From: Cryptomeria japonica
Taxonomy: Eukaryota > Streptophyta > Pinopsida > Cupressales > Cupressaceae
Length of the DNA stretch: 60,000 nt
Reading direction: 5' to 3'
NCBI RefSeq assembly: GCF_030272615.1
Contig: NC_081412.1
Coordinates: forward strand, 26,692,501-26,752,500
Part shown: positions 35,301 to 46,743 of the stretch, one piece after another
Layout of the letters: each line of letters opens with the position of its first letter
Numbering within the stretch: the first letter of the stretch is position 1
Program-made: the position numbers and the translations under genes
The notes under the pieces: model-generated
Database searches by the model: none
What the model saw: the letters and a program-made list of their open reading frames with translations, nothing else
Told to the model about the DNA's origin: nothing

Positions 35301-35540
35301 GTATGCAAGTTTCAAAGAAGGGAGTTGATTATGTGTTGAAGAAAATTTTCCAAGTTTCCTTGTTGTTAGTAGTAGGATCTTCTTTGGTAGACTCATTTTT
35401 GTTGTAGGTTTTCTAAGTTGTTCTTGAAGATTTTTCTCAAGTTGCAATGAAGGATCAAAAAGGATAGCTAGAGGATTCAACATCAAGATTCGATAAGCCA
35501 GGTTCTCTTCTTTGTCATCTCTCATTTACATATGAGAAAT
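32364..35540. repeat. AT-rich region with decayed repeat units
   Basis: A word group of TTATTTTCTCAATATSCT, then TGTRGGAG and AGAAG(R)TTCTAGAA, recurs at about 32495, 32792 and (weaker) 35150. Each is followed by TGTAAC(Y)CCCCACTA words (32733, 32873, 35186). Another shared word is CCAGGTTC near 33184 and 35501. At 33640-33830 degenerate units of TTAGGAAAAYATTCATCTTTGTG repeat. These are probably pieces of one old retroelement family; no coding remains. Two short minus frames (33549-33740, 35277-35525) are not credible genes. Confidence 0.45.
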
Positions 35541-35914
35541 TTATATTATAAAAAAAATATAGCTTCTAGATCTTCTTTTATAAAAGAAAAAATTTATTAG
35601 ATTGTAAATTTTTTTCTTCTTATTTAAGGATAAATATTGATAAAAGTATTTTCATATATTGCATGCAAAAGATAACTTTATTATTTATTTCTCTTTAGAA
35701 AATAGATATCAGATCTTGTTTTTGCTTTTCCAAAAGATTTCTTTCTTTTATCTATGCAAAAAAATAAAATCATATTCTCCTTATTTAAACTTCTTTTTTT
35801 TTTCTGAGATTAAAACTCTTCTCTGTGTAATTAAATGATATGAATCTTAACCTTTATTATTCTTTTCTCTGGCTCTTCGAATGGAAATCTGAAAGAAAAT
35901 CTTATTCTTTAATC

Positions 35915-36115
35915 CCTCTCTGTGAATGCAAAAATAAACTCTCTCCCTGTGAATGTAGAAATAAACTCTCCCTGTGAATGTAGAAATAAACTCTCTCCCT
36001 ATGAATGTAGAAATGAACTCTCTCTTTGTGAATGTAGAAACTCTCTCTTTGTGAATGTAGAAATAAACTCTCTCCCTATGAATGCAAGAATAAACTCTCT
36101 CTCTGTGTGAATATT
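35915..36115. repeat. CTCTCYCTGTGAATGTAGAAATAAA minisatellite
   Basis: Seven to eight units of about 17-27 bases share CTCTC, TGTGAATG and AAATAAA words. A frame is open across it (35922-36110) because of the repeats only. Confidence 0.85.
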
Positions 36116-36249
36116 AATCTCCTGTTTACTGTAAAATCAATTTAAAACAATTATCTACCCCTGTGATATCTTGATTATCTATTCTATTCTTGTTCTTATT
36201 TTCATAAATACTTTTTTTTATATACCTTTAAATAATCTGAAAATTTAAA

Positions 36250-36426
<177 letters not shown>

Positions 36427-36537
36427 TTTATTTCATACGAAAAATGAATATATTCAATATTGCAAGTAATTTTAAGATGAAAATTATGTCCTTCAAAATT
36501 TATTTTGGGTACTGTGTGGCATGCAGGGTAGTGGAGG

Positions 36538-36694
36538 CGGTTATTGTAACCGTTGGGGAAGTGGTACCCTCCACTTCCCCTACGGTCACTGTCATGGCAG
36601 TGGCCACAGGGTAGTGGAGGGGACCACGGGGTCCCCTCATCACTGCGGGCCTACTTCTGCAGACTCGCAATGGTGATGGGACCCATGGGTCCCA
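36538..36694. repeat. GC-rich cluster of five palindromes
   Basis: Within AT-rich surroundings there are five consecutive inverted repeats. They are CGGTTA/TAACCG (36538-36552), GGGGAAGTGG/CCACTTCCCC (36555-36580), GGTCACTG/CAGTGGCC (36584-36605, one G-T pair), AGGGGACC/GGTCCCCT (36618-36637) and the perfect 18-mer TGGGACCCATGGGTCCCA (36677-36694). Frames on both strands here (36500-36724, 36553-36759) are not credible genes. Confidence 0.85.
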
Positions 36695-36724
36695 CTCCCA
36701 CTTGCTCCCCTTTCTTTTTTTCAA

Positions 36725-37329
36725 AAAAAAAATGCCACTATAAATTTGGACATTGTTAAACTTTTCAAAAAAAATTCCAAATTTTAGTTTAATAAAAATT
36801 TAACTTAGGTAATTTCGAAATGTATTTATTTTTAGCTATTTTTCAATTGTAAATTAAATTGTATAATTGTCCTTAGTAAAATTTATAATAATTAATTTCT
36901 TTTTAGCAATTTTCAAATTTAAATTGTATTAAATTTTATAATTGGAATTTTATAAAAACTACTTAAAATTCGTTGGGTTACTTAGTTGGTATTTGGACTC
37001 ATTAAAAGTAATTATTGTATATTAACATGATTTGAATCAAATATCTAAACTAATCGCTATTTTTGGAACCTATGACCACAATTAATTATTCCTGTGATAG
37101 GAATCATGCATTGCTTAATCTTGCACACAAGTTACACTATTCTCATATCATGCAAATTACTTACACATTAATTATATTTATTGGCGTTTTCATCTCCATG
37201 CAAGTTACACATTTAATTATTAATATGCAAGTTACACATTTAATTATTAATATGCAAGTTTCATAATTGTCATTTTTATGCAAGTTATATTTCAAGTTTT
37301 GAATAATTTAGTTATGGTTTTTATTCTAT
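36725..37329. other. AT-rich stretch with short tandem repeat
   Basis: Three copies of a 29-base unit with TATGCAAGTTACACATTTAA lie at about 37200-37262. No gene was seen. Confidence 0.5.
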
Positions 37330-38612
37330 GTGGTTCATCAAGTAGTTATCTCAATTAATTAAATTATACACGTCCAATTCATAATTGTTTTCAAGTATGA
37401 TGTTTTTCATAGCTCTTAGTTAGAAAACTAAATAAAGGAAGATAGAAACCAAAACCTAGCAGCTTTCGGTATATAAAGTGCCTCTCGGTCATGCTTACAG
37501 GTAATGCCCTCATGTTGAACTACTGCACTTAACGCCTAATAAAGCTGCATCAATGACGTCTGCGGCATCGTCCCCATAAATCGTCGAGGAGTAATAAGGG
37601 ACACTTGGAAGTTAAAATCCAAGGGGCAGGTAATCCCCCTTGGATCAATAATCTAATAAGATAATCCTTAAATGATTTTACATCCGTTGAGTTAAACCAT
37701 AGTAAACCCCTTATGGTTGATTGAGTGAAATGCTTTTATGAAATTGATTTAATCTTGAAGAGTTGTTAACGATTGCCAATTTGGTCAAGGGTGACGCTTA
37801 TGATAGGTATTAGAATCTAGTTGTTTTAGGCCACAAGCAATAGGCCATCTTGAGCCTTTTCTTAAGTGCTACCATCGTGGGTAGCAATTGCAAAGAAACC
37901 ATCTAGGACATTGATACTAGAAAGGGTTGCGTACCCACTAATCATTTTACATCAAACCATAGAGTAGAAAATAGAACTACATACTTTACGCCTTGATCCC
38001 GTGACGAAATGGGTATGTAGGCAGTCTTGGGATGGAGTTGTCCCTAGTACTCAGGCATTCGTGGGTGGGGTCTAGGCTTGGTACGAAAAAGGATTGAGTA
38101 GAATCTTAATTTCAAAGATAAGTATAATGAAAAGAAAAAAGTAATTCAATGCATACTCGGATGGAATCCCGTATGGATTCGCTTGACTTCCCGAGGCTTT
38201 AAGCCCAATTTCGAGGTGGAATTCAAGCTCGTATTATGTTGTTTAATTACTCCTAAGGACGGAAACCTAGGTGCACTCCTATTAGAAGAGTGTAGTACTT
38301 AGTGAGTGGCTCAGGACCCGAATGGTCCCGATGAGTCTAAGTCTCTGGCCAAAGAACCTCCTATCCCGATTAGATAGATGCCTACCCTTAATGGGTAGAT
38401 ACCTATCCCGTATTGGATGGATGAAATCTTATGTCCCGTATGGACAGATGCCTAACCCGTATGGTTAGATGCTCATCTTGAATGGATGAATGCCTAATCC
38501 AAATGGATGGATGCCTAGAGTATGCGATTGAATCAAACACAAGTGATTAAATTAAACAAAAAAAAAAAGAATTTGGTAAAATTTGTTGGGTTAAACATGG
38601 TTGGTTATTACA
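37330..38612. repeat. LTR-like direct repeat, left copy
   Basis: It matches the copy ending at 41002 over about 1.2-1.4 kb; the offset is 2277 at the left part and 2390 at the end. Both end in GGTTATTACA. The word GGGTATGTAGGCAGTC at 38011-38026, with AACTACATACTTTACG and CCTTGATCCCG just before it, matches a conserved LTR segment often found in plant Tat/Ogre-type gypsy elements (known pattern, from memory). No coding part was found between the copies. The left edge is fuzzy. Confidence 0.6.
38340..38520. repeat. ATGCCTAACCCGTATGGTTAG minisatellite, left copy
   Basis: Seven to eight degenerate 20-23-base units within the LTR-like repeat carry GATGCCTA and CCCGTATGG words. Confidence 0.8.
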
Positions 38613-39539
38613 TTAGGTATTTCAACAATATGAGTTAATGTTAGACAAAGTTTTGCCTCAATTCGAAAGGTTGATTATTTGATTTTTTTCTTTATTTAGC
38701 AAATCAGTTTCAAGAAACCTATTCCGTGATCACTTAGAAAATTTAATAACAATTCTAATTGAGGGTAACTTAAGGTCAAACATTAGCTCCCTTTGAAGTA
38801 TTTGAAATTGATAAAGTTATTATTTTTAGAATGTATCCAACGATAAAGTTAACGTTACTTCAAGTGGAAGGAGTAATTAGTTATCACTTTATAATCTTGC
38901 AAAGGTATTAGTTCAAAAATAGCTAAAAGTTATTGATTAGAATTGTTTTATTAGGAGACTTAGTATTATTTACTTGGTTAACTAGCAAGTGTTAACACTT
39001 TTGTCTAATCTCTTTTTCAAACAATTAGTAACTAAGAATAATGTGGTTAGTTTGAAGCTTATTGTTGAATAGTTGTTTCCTTTTCCCTTCAACAAGTGAG
39101 TATTAAATTCATTTCCAAAGTATAATTATTTGATAATTTAAATTCTATTTCAACCAATTTAGTACCTTTCAAGTATTAGGATTCACATTTAAAGTAGTGT
39201 TATAATTTGTAGATGAAATTTGTATTACTTCATATGGAAGAATTAGTTGGGATTATTATTAAGTACTTTTCACTTCAAACAACTAGGTGTTAAAATTCAT
39301 TTCCAAATTCTTTCTATTCAATCATTTAATTTTTTTTCAAGAAAATCAATACTAGGATTCATACTTATTGTGTAATGGCTTGTCCCAAGACAATTATATC
39401 TTGCAAGTAATTCAAATCATTTTCATAAGTTATCTTTGAAAGTATCATGGTTTCCAAGCAATTAATAATTTCATGTATTTAGTTCAAGTTTTCAAATTTT
39501 TAATTATCATAACTTTCCTTAGGAGAAAATACTATTCCA
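38613..39539. other. Stretch between the two LTR-like repeats
   Basis: AT-rich sequence with loosely repeated words (TTTCCAAA, TAGGATTCA, TGGAAGRATTAGTT) that suggests an old tandem repeat of about 220 bases. No open frame of note. If the flanking copies are LTRs, the internal region is short and non-coding. Confidence 0.4.
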
Positions 39540-41002
39540 AGTAGTTGATTTGTTTATGTTCCTTTCAATTACGTAAAATTCATACTATAGTTTTTAAATT
39601 CAAGCGATAATTCCTTGTATATAATAGTTTCTTTTTCATAATTGTATTGGTATATTGCTTCATTTAAGATTCATGAATTCAAAGTTAAATTCCTAGTTAG
39701 ATAACTAAACAAGAGGAGTTGAAACCAAAAATTAGCGGCGTTCAGTATCTATGGTGCCTCTAGGTCACACTTACGGGTAATGTCATCATGTTGAACTAAT
39801 ACAATTAATGCCTAATAAAGCTACAATAATGGCGTCTGTGGCATCATCCCTCTAAATCGTAGGGGAGAAATAAGGGTCATTTGGAAGTTAAAATCCAAGG
39901 GGTGGGTAATCCCCCTTGGATCGATAATCTAAAATGATTAATTTTGAAATGAATTTACATCCGATCAGTTGAAGTTTAGATAACCCCATTAGGGTTTGGA
40001 TGTGTGTGAAGATCTTGAAAATTTATTTTATCTTGATGATTTCAGCAGATGATAATGATTTAAGGGTGATGTATTTAATAGGAAATAGGACTTAGTTATT
40101 TAGGCCACAAGAAAAACGCCATCTTGAGCCTTTTTTTTATAGAGCTACCATCGTAGGTAGCAACTGCAAAGAAACTATCTAGGACATTGACCCTAGAAAG
40201 GGTTGCATACCCACCAAATAGCTTACATTAAACCATAGTTAAAAAACCAGAACTACATACTTTACGCCTTGATCCCGTGCCAAAACGGGTATGTAGGCAG
40301 TCTAGGGATGGAGTTGTCCCTTGTACTCAGGCATTCAGGGATGGGGATTAGGTTTTGGTTTTGGGTGAGTAGCTGGTTCTTGAAGCTCCTTGATCTTTTA
40401 ATCAAATGGTGCAAATAATAATTGAAATGTTAAAATTAATTCAATGCATACTCAGAAGGAATCCCGTATGGATTCGCTTGACTTCCTGAGGCTTTAGGTC
40501 AAATTCCGAGGTGGAACTCAAGCTTGTTAATGTAATTATTTTTATACTCCTAAGGATGGCAACCTCAGTGCACTCCTAGTAGGGGAGTGTAGTCTTTAGA
40601 GAGTGGCTCAGGACCCGAATGGTCCCAATGAGTCTAAAGTCTCTGGACAGAGCATATCCTATTCTTATGAATAGATGCCTACCCTATTTGGGTAGATGCC
40701 TATCTCAGATTGGGTAGATGAAACCTCTTGTCTCATATGGACAGATTCCTAACCCGTATGGTTAGATGCTTAACCCGTATGGTTAGATGCCTAGTCCCGT
40801 ATGGATAGATGCCTAACCCGTATGGTTAGATGCCCATCCCGGTTGGATGGATGCCTATCTCGTTTGCATAGATGTACCTGAGTATGTGATTGAATAAAAA
40901 AAGAAGTAAATAAGAATAAGTAAGAATAAGAAATCAATATTTTTATATATTAAAAAAAAAAAAAAAAATCAGTTGAGTTTTTGGATTAAGTGGGTTATTA
41001 CA
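39540..41002. repeat. LTR-like direct repeat, right copy
   Basis: Second copy of 37330-38612. It keeps the GGGTATGTAGGCAGTC word at about 40287-40302 and the GGTTATTACA end. It is about 110 bases longer, because the minisatellite has more units and an A run of about 18 lies near 40952-40969. Confidence 0.6.
40650..40880. repeat. ATGCCTAACCCGTATGGTTAG minisatellite, right copy
   Basis: About ten units of 20-23 bases, expanded relative to the left copy. Near-perfect neighbouring units at about 40749-40830 suggest recent growth. Confidence 0.8.
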
Positions 41003-41372
41003 ATATTTGATTAGTATTGTCCATTTAATAGTCCCATGGATAGATAGTGGTCTTCTTTTAAAAAACTATAATACAATTGCAATGGTATAATGAGATAAAT
41101 TTAAATTTAAAGGGTCATTGCTTCAATTCTCAGTGCTCACCATTTCTCCACTAAATCTGGAAATCAAATTTTGCTTCCATAATAATGGCAATCTCTCTAC
41201 CTTTTCTTTTTAATTTATTTTTTGTAAATGATTTCTCTTCTTCTTTTTCTTAATAATCTATTTTCCTAGATGCTATGAAAAAACCTTACACTTGCATAAA
41301 TATCTCATTCATTGTATTTCACAATCAAGATATTCATTTACAAGTTTAAATTGATCTTCCATGCAAAAACTA

Positions 41373-41800
41373 GGGGAAGTGTATTAGTAGTCGTTACAGC
41401 TAGCTTTGCTCACCCATGAATCCTAAACTATACATCAGATTTTGATAATTTTTTGGGTTTTTTTTGTATGCGACCTAACTGTTTATAGCTATTGTTCTAG
41501 CTTCTAAGTAGCAGTGATGCACATTTCAGGATCTATTATGTCTGCAAAGGTCAAAATTTGGTCATTTCAAAGTGCCACCAAATACATAATAAAAGATGCC
41601 CCAACAGTCGTGCACTAAAACCACCTAAAAAATGGTCAATACTTATGCACAATTAGCCCAATAGTTTTGTGCTATGGGTACCAATAGTTGCACAACTCCT
41701 CCAATTAAAGTCCAAAAATTCTAACTACTAGGGATAAGATGGGTGGCTATTGGTACATGTGAAATTTATTAATGGACTTTTAGTTATCATTTTTTTATCT
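41373..41800 (+). mobile_element. MITE family 1, decayed copy
   Basis: It begins GGGGAAGTGTATTAGTAG after TA and then follows the copies at 49986 and 50557 (TATAGCTATTG, GATGCACRTT, TGTGCACAA words, TTTATTAATG). The right terminal repeat is lost, so the right edge is approximate. Confidence 0.6.
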
Positions 41801-41934
41801 TCTAAAAAGTTAGTAATTAGGGGGTTGGGTGAGCAAGGAGTGAATGGTAACTTTTTACTCAAGCAAAATCACTATTTTTCATTAACACCAAAACGACAAC
41901 TTAGAAGATTTTGACAAACAGTGTAGACTCTTTG

Positions 41935-42110
41935 TTTAATAGACCATATCTCAAGGAGATTCTCTATCCATCCATCCCTCTCCATGTTTCTCTCACCCTT
42001 CCTAAACCTCCATATCTAAACTCTTTGTCTCTCCATCTCTATTTCTTCGTATCTCTCTATCCTTATATCTCTCCCTCTCTTTGCCTTTTTATATCTCTCA
42101 ACCAATTAAA
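41935..42110. repeat. CT-rich tract
   Basis: Almost pure pyrimidine with CTCTATC and CATCTCT words. The sequence just after it (ACATACCCATTACACACYRA) also follows the long CT tract at 54660-55357, so both belong to one repeat family. Confidence 0.65.
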
Positions 42111-42197
42111 TTCTTGTAGACTACAAATATATCCAAATAATAGATCAAATTTTACCTCTTTGACATACCCATTACACACCGAAGTACAATTATTATT

Positions 42198-43660
42198 CAA
42201 TACAATTCCTATGTTACAATAACATTTCATATTTACCACCCGCTGAACTATCTTTCCTTTTATAATGAAAAGGTTAAATCTTGAAAGCATATTCTTGGTC
42301 ACAAGATTGGATGATGGTGACATATCTAAAGTGAATTGAATAAAAGCTATAATTAAAACCACACTTATCTTTCTTAAATTTTGACAATCACAAAGATGAT
42401 GATGCCACATAACATTTCCACTTGGCTTTGATAGGGATGTAACGTGAAAATTCATTATTTTCTTTTTATGGTGACAAATTCAATATTAATAAAAATTACA
42501 TGTTTGGGTTGTAAGGATCCATCATTCTCTCTCTCTTCAAATGTGTCATCGCCATTACAAACTGAATTTTTTGCAGTGAACTTTTTCATGTGTATTTATG
42601 GATTGATGTAAAAAGAATTCAGGCATCTGACATGAACAATCTATTCAAAATTCACTAGATTTAGTAAGGAATTTGAACAAAAACGCTTACTTTTTTGTTT
42701 TAGGACTAGTGTTTTTTGCTTTATCCAGAAGACATAGATTTTTGAGATCGAGAAAACCTGTCGGCAATACAAATTAGAGAATTTAATCTTTTTTGGGAGG
42801 GAGAACATCCCGGTTGTCTAGAAACGTAAGTTTATTTTTAACTTTTAAAATTCCAAAAGTTTCCATTAGTGTTTAAATCTTGAAATGGGTTGAGGAAAAT
42901 ATCATATTTCTTATTTTTAAATAATAAGTCTCATTTTCATTATTTATATGAATATAATTAAATACACAATATTTATTAAAAAAGTGGTGGTAAAAATAAA
43001 GTGTGTAAGGCAAAGTTTTTAGTGGCAATATCATTAAATAGTAATAATTACGAATTCAAGTATAAAAGGTCATTAAGTTTGTTCCAACTATCATGTAAAT
43101 TCTAGTTATCTAGCATAGGTTTTCAGCTTATAAGTGTATCATTATTATTAGTATATTCATCGCCAACTTGTTAAGTATCATTTATGGTAGAAAAAATACA
43201 TAGAGAAAAATGAGGAAGCTTGTTATTTGATAAATTAAATTCATCATGGTCATGAGGTTGACATGAAATTGAAGGTTAACAAGATAGCCCCAAGCTCAAT
43301 GTTGAGGTGGCTAAGAAGCATACAATCATGTCCATGAGCATTACGAGTGCTTCCAAATTGACACTTGTGCGGGAGAAATTAACTTTTATTAGAAGGAAAG
43401 GTCAATTGAACTTTGGCAATCATACAAGATGCATTACATTATTCTCAAGAAGCACTTGTTGATGAGCAACTTCTAATGCAACTAAATTTTCTTGCACTTG
43501 TATCTATATGAGAACATTGAAACAATTAATGGCTATTAGAAAAATACACATAACTAATAGAACATTTGGAAAACTGGGTAGAATTTCTATCTTTCTGAAT
43601 TTTAGGTAGGATTTTCCCCTCTAAAAGCATGTCAAGTTAGAGGCTAATTTGCAAGAATTC
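42198..43660. repeat. Direct repeat left of the LINE
   Basis: It matches 47250-48920 at roughly 80-90% with indels. Shared words include GTGTCATCGCCATTAC, CAGGCATCTGACATG, AACATCCCGGTTGT and, at the end, GTCAAGTTAGAGGCT then GCAAGAATT. The left copy ends exactly where the LINE begins. The unit may be a retroelement part or a segmental duplication. Confidence 0.75.
43650..43658. repeat. Possible LINE target site duplication, left
   Basis: TGCAAGAAT here recurs at 47041-47049 just past the LINE 3' end. A 9-bp match in the expected place supports target-primed insertion, but chance or shared repeat wording is not excluded. Confidence 0.45.
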
Positions 43661-43663
43661 TAG

Positions 43664-44063
43664 ATTTTCCCCACTTATTTGGAAGTGGGACCCCTTTGGA
43701 GACTTTTCTGTTAGGACTTCCTACACCAGTTTACTTGGGGAACCTATTGTCTCCTCTATCTGGAAAGAGGTCTAGAATCCCCAACTCCTCCCCAAGGTCA
43801 ATTTCTTCTGGTGGACTGCCCTCCTCAACAAAATTTTGATCCAAGACAACTTGGTCAAGAGGGGTTTTCATTTCCCTAACATATGTATCCTCTACAACGA
43901 TGATGAAGAAAGTCCAGCCCATCTCTTCCTCCACTGTACCTTCACTCGGGAGCTTTGGGGGATGGTCTATAGTAAACTTAATATCATTTGGGTTATGAAT
44001 GACAATTTGGTAAATATGTGTTAGGAGTTCCGGGGCCCCTCTTCCAACCCCCTTATCCAACAA
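43664..44063 (+). pseudogene. LINE ORF2 C-terminal part with RT-associated zinc-binding domain
   Basis: Translation gives the zf-RVT order: LPKVNFFWWTALLNKILIQD, LVKRGF, CILYNDDEESPAHLFLHC and TRELW (about 43770-43970). The Cys and His residues of this domain are visible (C at ICILYN, HLFLHC). An in-frame TAG at about 43771 falls at a likely Trp. The domain sits after RT in plant LINE and related non-LTR elements. The copy is dead. Confidence 0.75.
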
Positions 44064-44299
44064 CTATGGAAGCAAATCCCCCCCATGTTAGCTGGTGTAT
44101 CTAGAAGGAACAGAATGTCAGGATAATCAAAGACAAAGAGACTTCTGTGGAAATGGTGTTTTCTCGGTTCCTCAATCTAATTCTTGAGAACATCTCTATT
44201 TCAAAAACTTGAATGGCATCCAAGCCCCCCTCTATCTAGCATTAGGGAATTGCCATATGCTGGAACCCCCCCCCCCCCCTCGTTCTCTCTCGTTGACTC

Positions 44300-44824
44300 A
44301 TCTAAGAGACTTCTAAGACAATGCACGATCTCGTTTGCCCCGGCTACAAATTTTAAACTCAATTTTGATGGGGCTGCCAGGGGGGCCTAGTTGTTGGTGG
44401 TAGGGTGATCAAATCCCATCTGGGGGCCCTCGTTGCTGCTTATGCAGGCAACCTGAATGGTCATTCCTCTAATCAGGCTGAAGCGATGGCCTTAGCCTCG
44501 GGAATCAGCATTGCCCTCTCCATCGGAATCAAAATTATGGACATTGAGGGGGACTCCATGCTCATAATTAATTTTGTTAAAGGGCAGAAAAAGCTTAATT
44601 GGACAATTGAGGGAACCATCAGGGACACCTTGAGGCTCATCTTCGGGCTTGACTCAATCAGAGTTATGCATATCTACAGGGAAGGCAACCGCGTGGCAGA
44701 TGCCATGGCAGCCATTGGCCTAAACCTCTCAGGGTTGAGATGTTGGAGGAGTCACAAATCTCTCCTAGACCATGATAACTTCCTCCTCCAGGAAGAGAAA
44801 TCCAGGATCCCCACTAATGATTGA
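44300..44824 (+). pseudogene. LINE RNase H (RVT_3-like) domain
   Basis: The four acidic residues of plant-type RNase H are present: Asp at 44367 (LNFDGAARG), Glu at 44480 (SNQAEAMALASG), Asp at 44552 (IEGDSMLI) and Asp at 44699 (NRVADAMA). A frameshift in a G run near 44375-44385 separates the first from the rest. The length fits the domain. It would remove RNA during LINE copying. Confidence 0.85.
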
Positions 44825-45251
44825 GTGGTTGCTAAATGCTTCCCTCCCCCTCCTCTTTTCCCTCGAGTCTGTTTGGAGGTGGAGGATTCATAATTAAACT
44901 AATGGGAATTTTCCTCAGATCCCTTCGGATGAGGTGGTGACTCATTCGGCCAAGCTAGTGATGACGCATGCATTGTTGTGCTGGCATTTCACCTGGGCTT
45001 GCAAAGTCATGATGAAGTATGACTGGATGGGAAACGTGTTGGTTTTTGTCGATATATGTTGGCTCTTAATGCCTCGTAACTAGCAAATCATTACTAAAAG
45101 TATCTTCTTATTTTCGCATGCGCCCAATCTCATTTCTGATTTATTGATGCTAGGCTCACACATTCCCCATTTTCTCTTCCTGGCTTGCTTCTCAAAGAGT
45201 CTCTACAACTTCATATGTTTTATGACTAAGGAAGCTTTGTTGGCGAACAAA
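44825..45251 (+). other. Linker between RNase H and the extra LINE ORF
   Basis: Mixed composition and no A-rich run, so the RNase H part and the following ORF seem to belong to one element and not to two LINEs placed head to tail. The frame of the next ORF is already open from 45144. Confidence 0.45.
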
Positions 45252-46743
45252 ATGGGGGGCGATAGAGTGAGATATGAATTGGACAATCTGGATGATTTCA
45301 AAAATGATCCTCTCATCTGGAATTTATGTGTTGAAGGTGGAATTGTTGATTTTTTCGATTGCCTGAAGGGCCATGATGGGCAGCTCTCGGCTGCTTTCGC
45401 CTCCTCCTAGTCTGGGAGGTGGGTCTTAGTTGGCAGAATTTCCTTTGATGTCTCTAAGGAGACTATTTCCCAAGCTACAAAGTTGACCCTGGATGGTCGT
45501 CGCTAGAAACGTACTAGTCATGTTGCAAACAGTGAGGGTTTGAAATGGTTTTTTCGTAACCGCGAGGAATCTGTCAAGTTGCAAGGTGGGTTTTCTTGGG
45601 AGGAGCTCAAGCACCCATGGAACAAGATCTGCCTCATGATCATGAAATACTTCACTCTCGAAGGTAGGTATAAGGTATTCTACTACTACCATTTACCCCT
45701 CCTCAATCACTTCCGCAATAATGATTTTCTTTATCTGTCGTTTTATTTACTTCACTCCTTAGAGAGCTCTGTTAAGGACACTATGGACCCTAAGTATGGG
45801 GATAAACCTTCTTTCCTCATCCACCAGGGTCTTTATTTACAGTTTGTATAAAATCCATGAGGCTCTCTAGCCCCCCAGGAATCTTTCGCTCTCTCATCCC
45901 CTAATGTCAACCCCCCAACAGCTCGCGGCCCTGTCTTTGGCTTTGGATTCTTCCAATATACCCAGGAGGGCTTTGCCATGACCACCATGTTCTTGTCTGC
46001 CTATGCCTCAGTTGTTTCTCTTTCGGCGGTCTCCCCTATCTTAACTCTACCTACCTCCCACAATGCGTCTCGCTCCTTGTCCAAGGGAAAAAGCAAAACC
46101 CCAGCTAAAAGAAAACACATTGTCTATAATGACAATTCTTCCGTTGAGGACACTAAGAACGAAAACCCTTCCCTGAATTTGGAGGTTAAAAGGAGATCCT
46201 CCAAACTTGCTTCAAAGGTTGCAAGAAGAAGACCCTGGTTATTGACAATCTGCACTCTAAGGAGGACCCCATTGGGGACAAGAAGGAGGAGGGGCCTAAA
46301 ACTAGGGGGCCCTGAGGGGGATGCTAATAATGTTAATATGATTAGGGACCCCATAGTCTCAACCACTGTTGGTGTTGTTGACATGACAACCCCTGAAAGG
46401 AAAAACTCAGGAACTCATTGATGATAAAGATACAACCCCTATGAACACGGACACTAAGGGTCTTATGGGTGTGGAAATCCCTAACAACAATGCTTTGGAT
46501 CCTAGAAATTTGGATATGGATTTAAACTCGGTTGAACAGGTGATGCATTCTATCCCTTTGATGGACTTGGTTAAGGATACTGATAACTCCATTGCTGGTG
46601 GCGAGCCCAAAGAGACTACTGAAACTACTGATGACTTGGCTGCTGAGAACCCCCATGAGGCCCCTACTTTGCAACAAATTCCATATGCAGGTGTTACACA
46701 GCTCCGCACTCACCCTCTCTCTGTTGAGGGATCGCTATGCTGA
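45252..46743 (+). pseudogene. Extra LINE ORF resembling the Athila env-position protein
   Basis: One frame runs from ATG 45252 (MGGDRVRYEL) to 46421. Stops lie at 45408, 45504, 45849 and 45858; a frameshift near 46425 leads to an acidic tail ending at 46743. Against the Athila second ORF (23291), the first 60 residues align without gaps from the shared MGG start (about 14 identities). A later block also aligns without gaps over about 42 residues (about 14 identities), centred on KYFTLEGRY versus RYLTCEGRF, followed by H, LL, H, R and LLxxLE. Both proteins then have a Ser/Lys-rich basic stretch (here KGKSKTPAKRK near 46083) and an acidic tail. No known catalytic motif was seen. The role is unknown; nucleic-acid or chromatin contact is a guess from composition. 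Confidence 0.6.

Noticed and set aside
35915-36115. Possible CRISPR-like array
   Set aside because: The units are contiguous degenerate minisatellite repeats without unique spacers, in a plant nuclear context.
36500-36759. Pro/Gly-rich frames on both strands in the palindrome cluster
   Set aside because: They are produced by the GC-rich inverted repeats; there is no start context or domain.
43236-43260. tRNA gene search across the window, including the tRNA-like boxes in the SINEs
   Set aside because: No complete cloverleaf with acceptor stem was seen; the A/B boxes at 6.5, 48.4 and 58.6 kb belong to SINE-like elements.
43731-44063. Minus-strand 110-codon frame in the LINE
   Set aside because: It is a shadow of the RT zinc-binding region on the plus strand.
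46124-46713. Minus-strand frames across the extra LINE ORF
   Set aside because: They are complements of the Ser/Lys-rich and acidic parts, without domains of their own.
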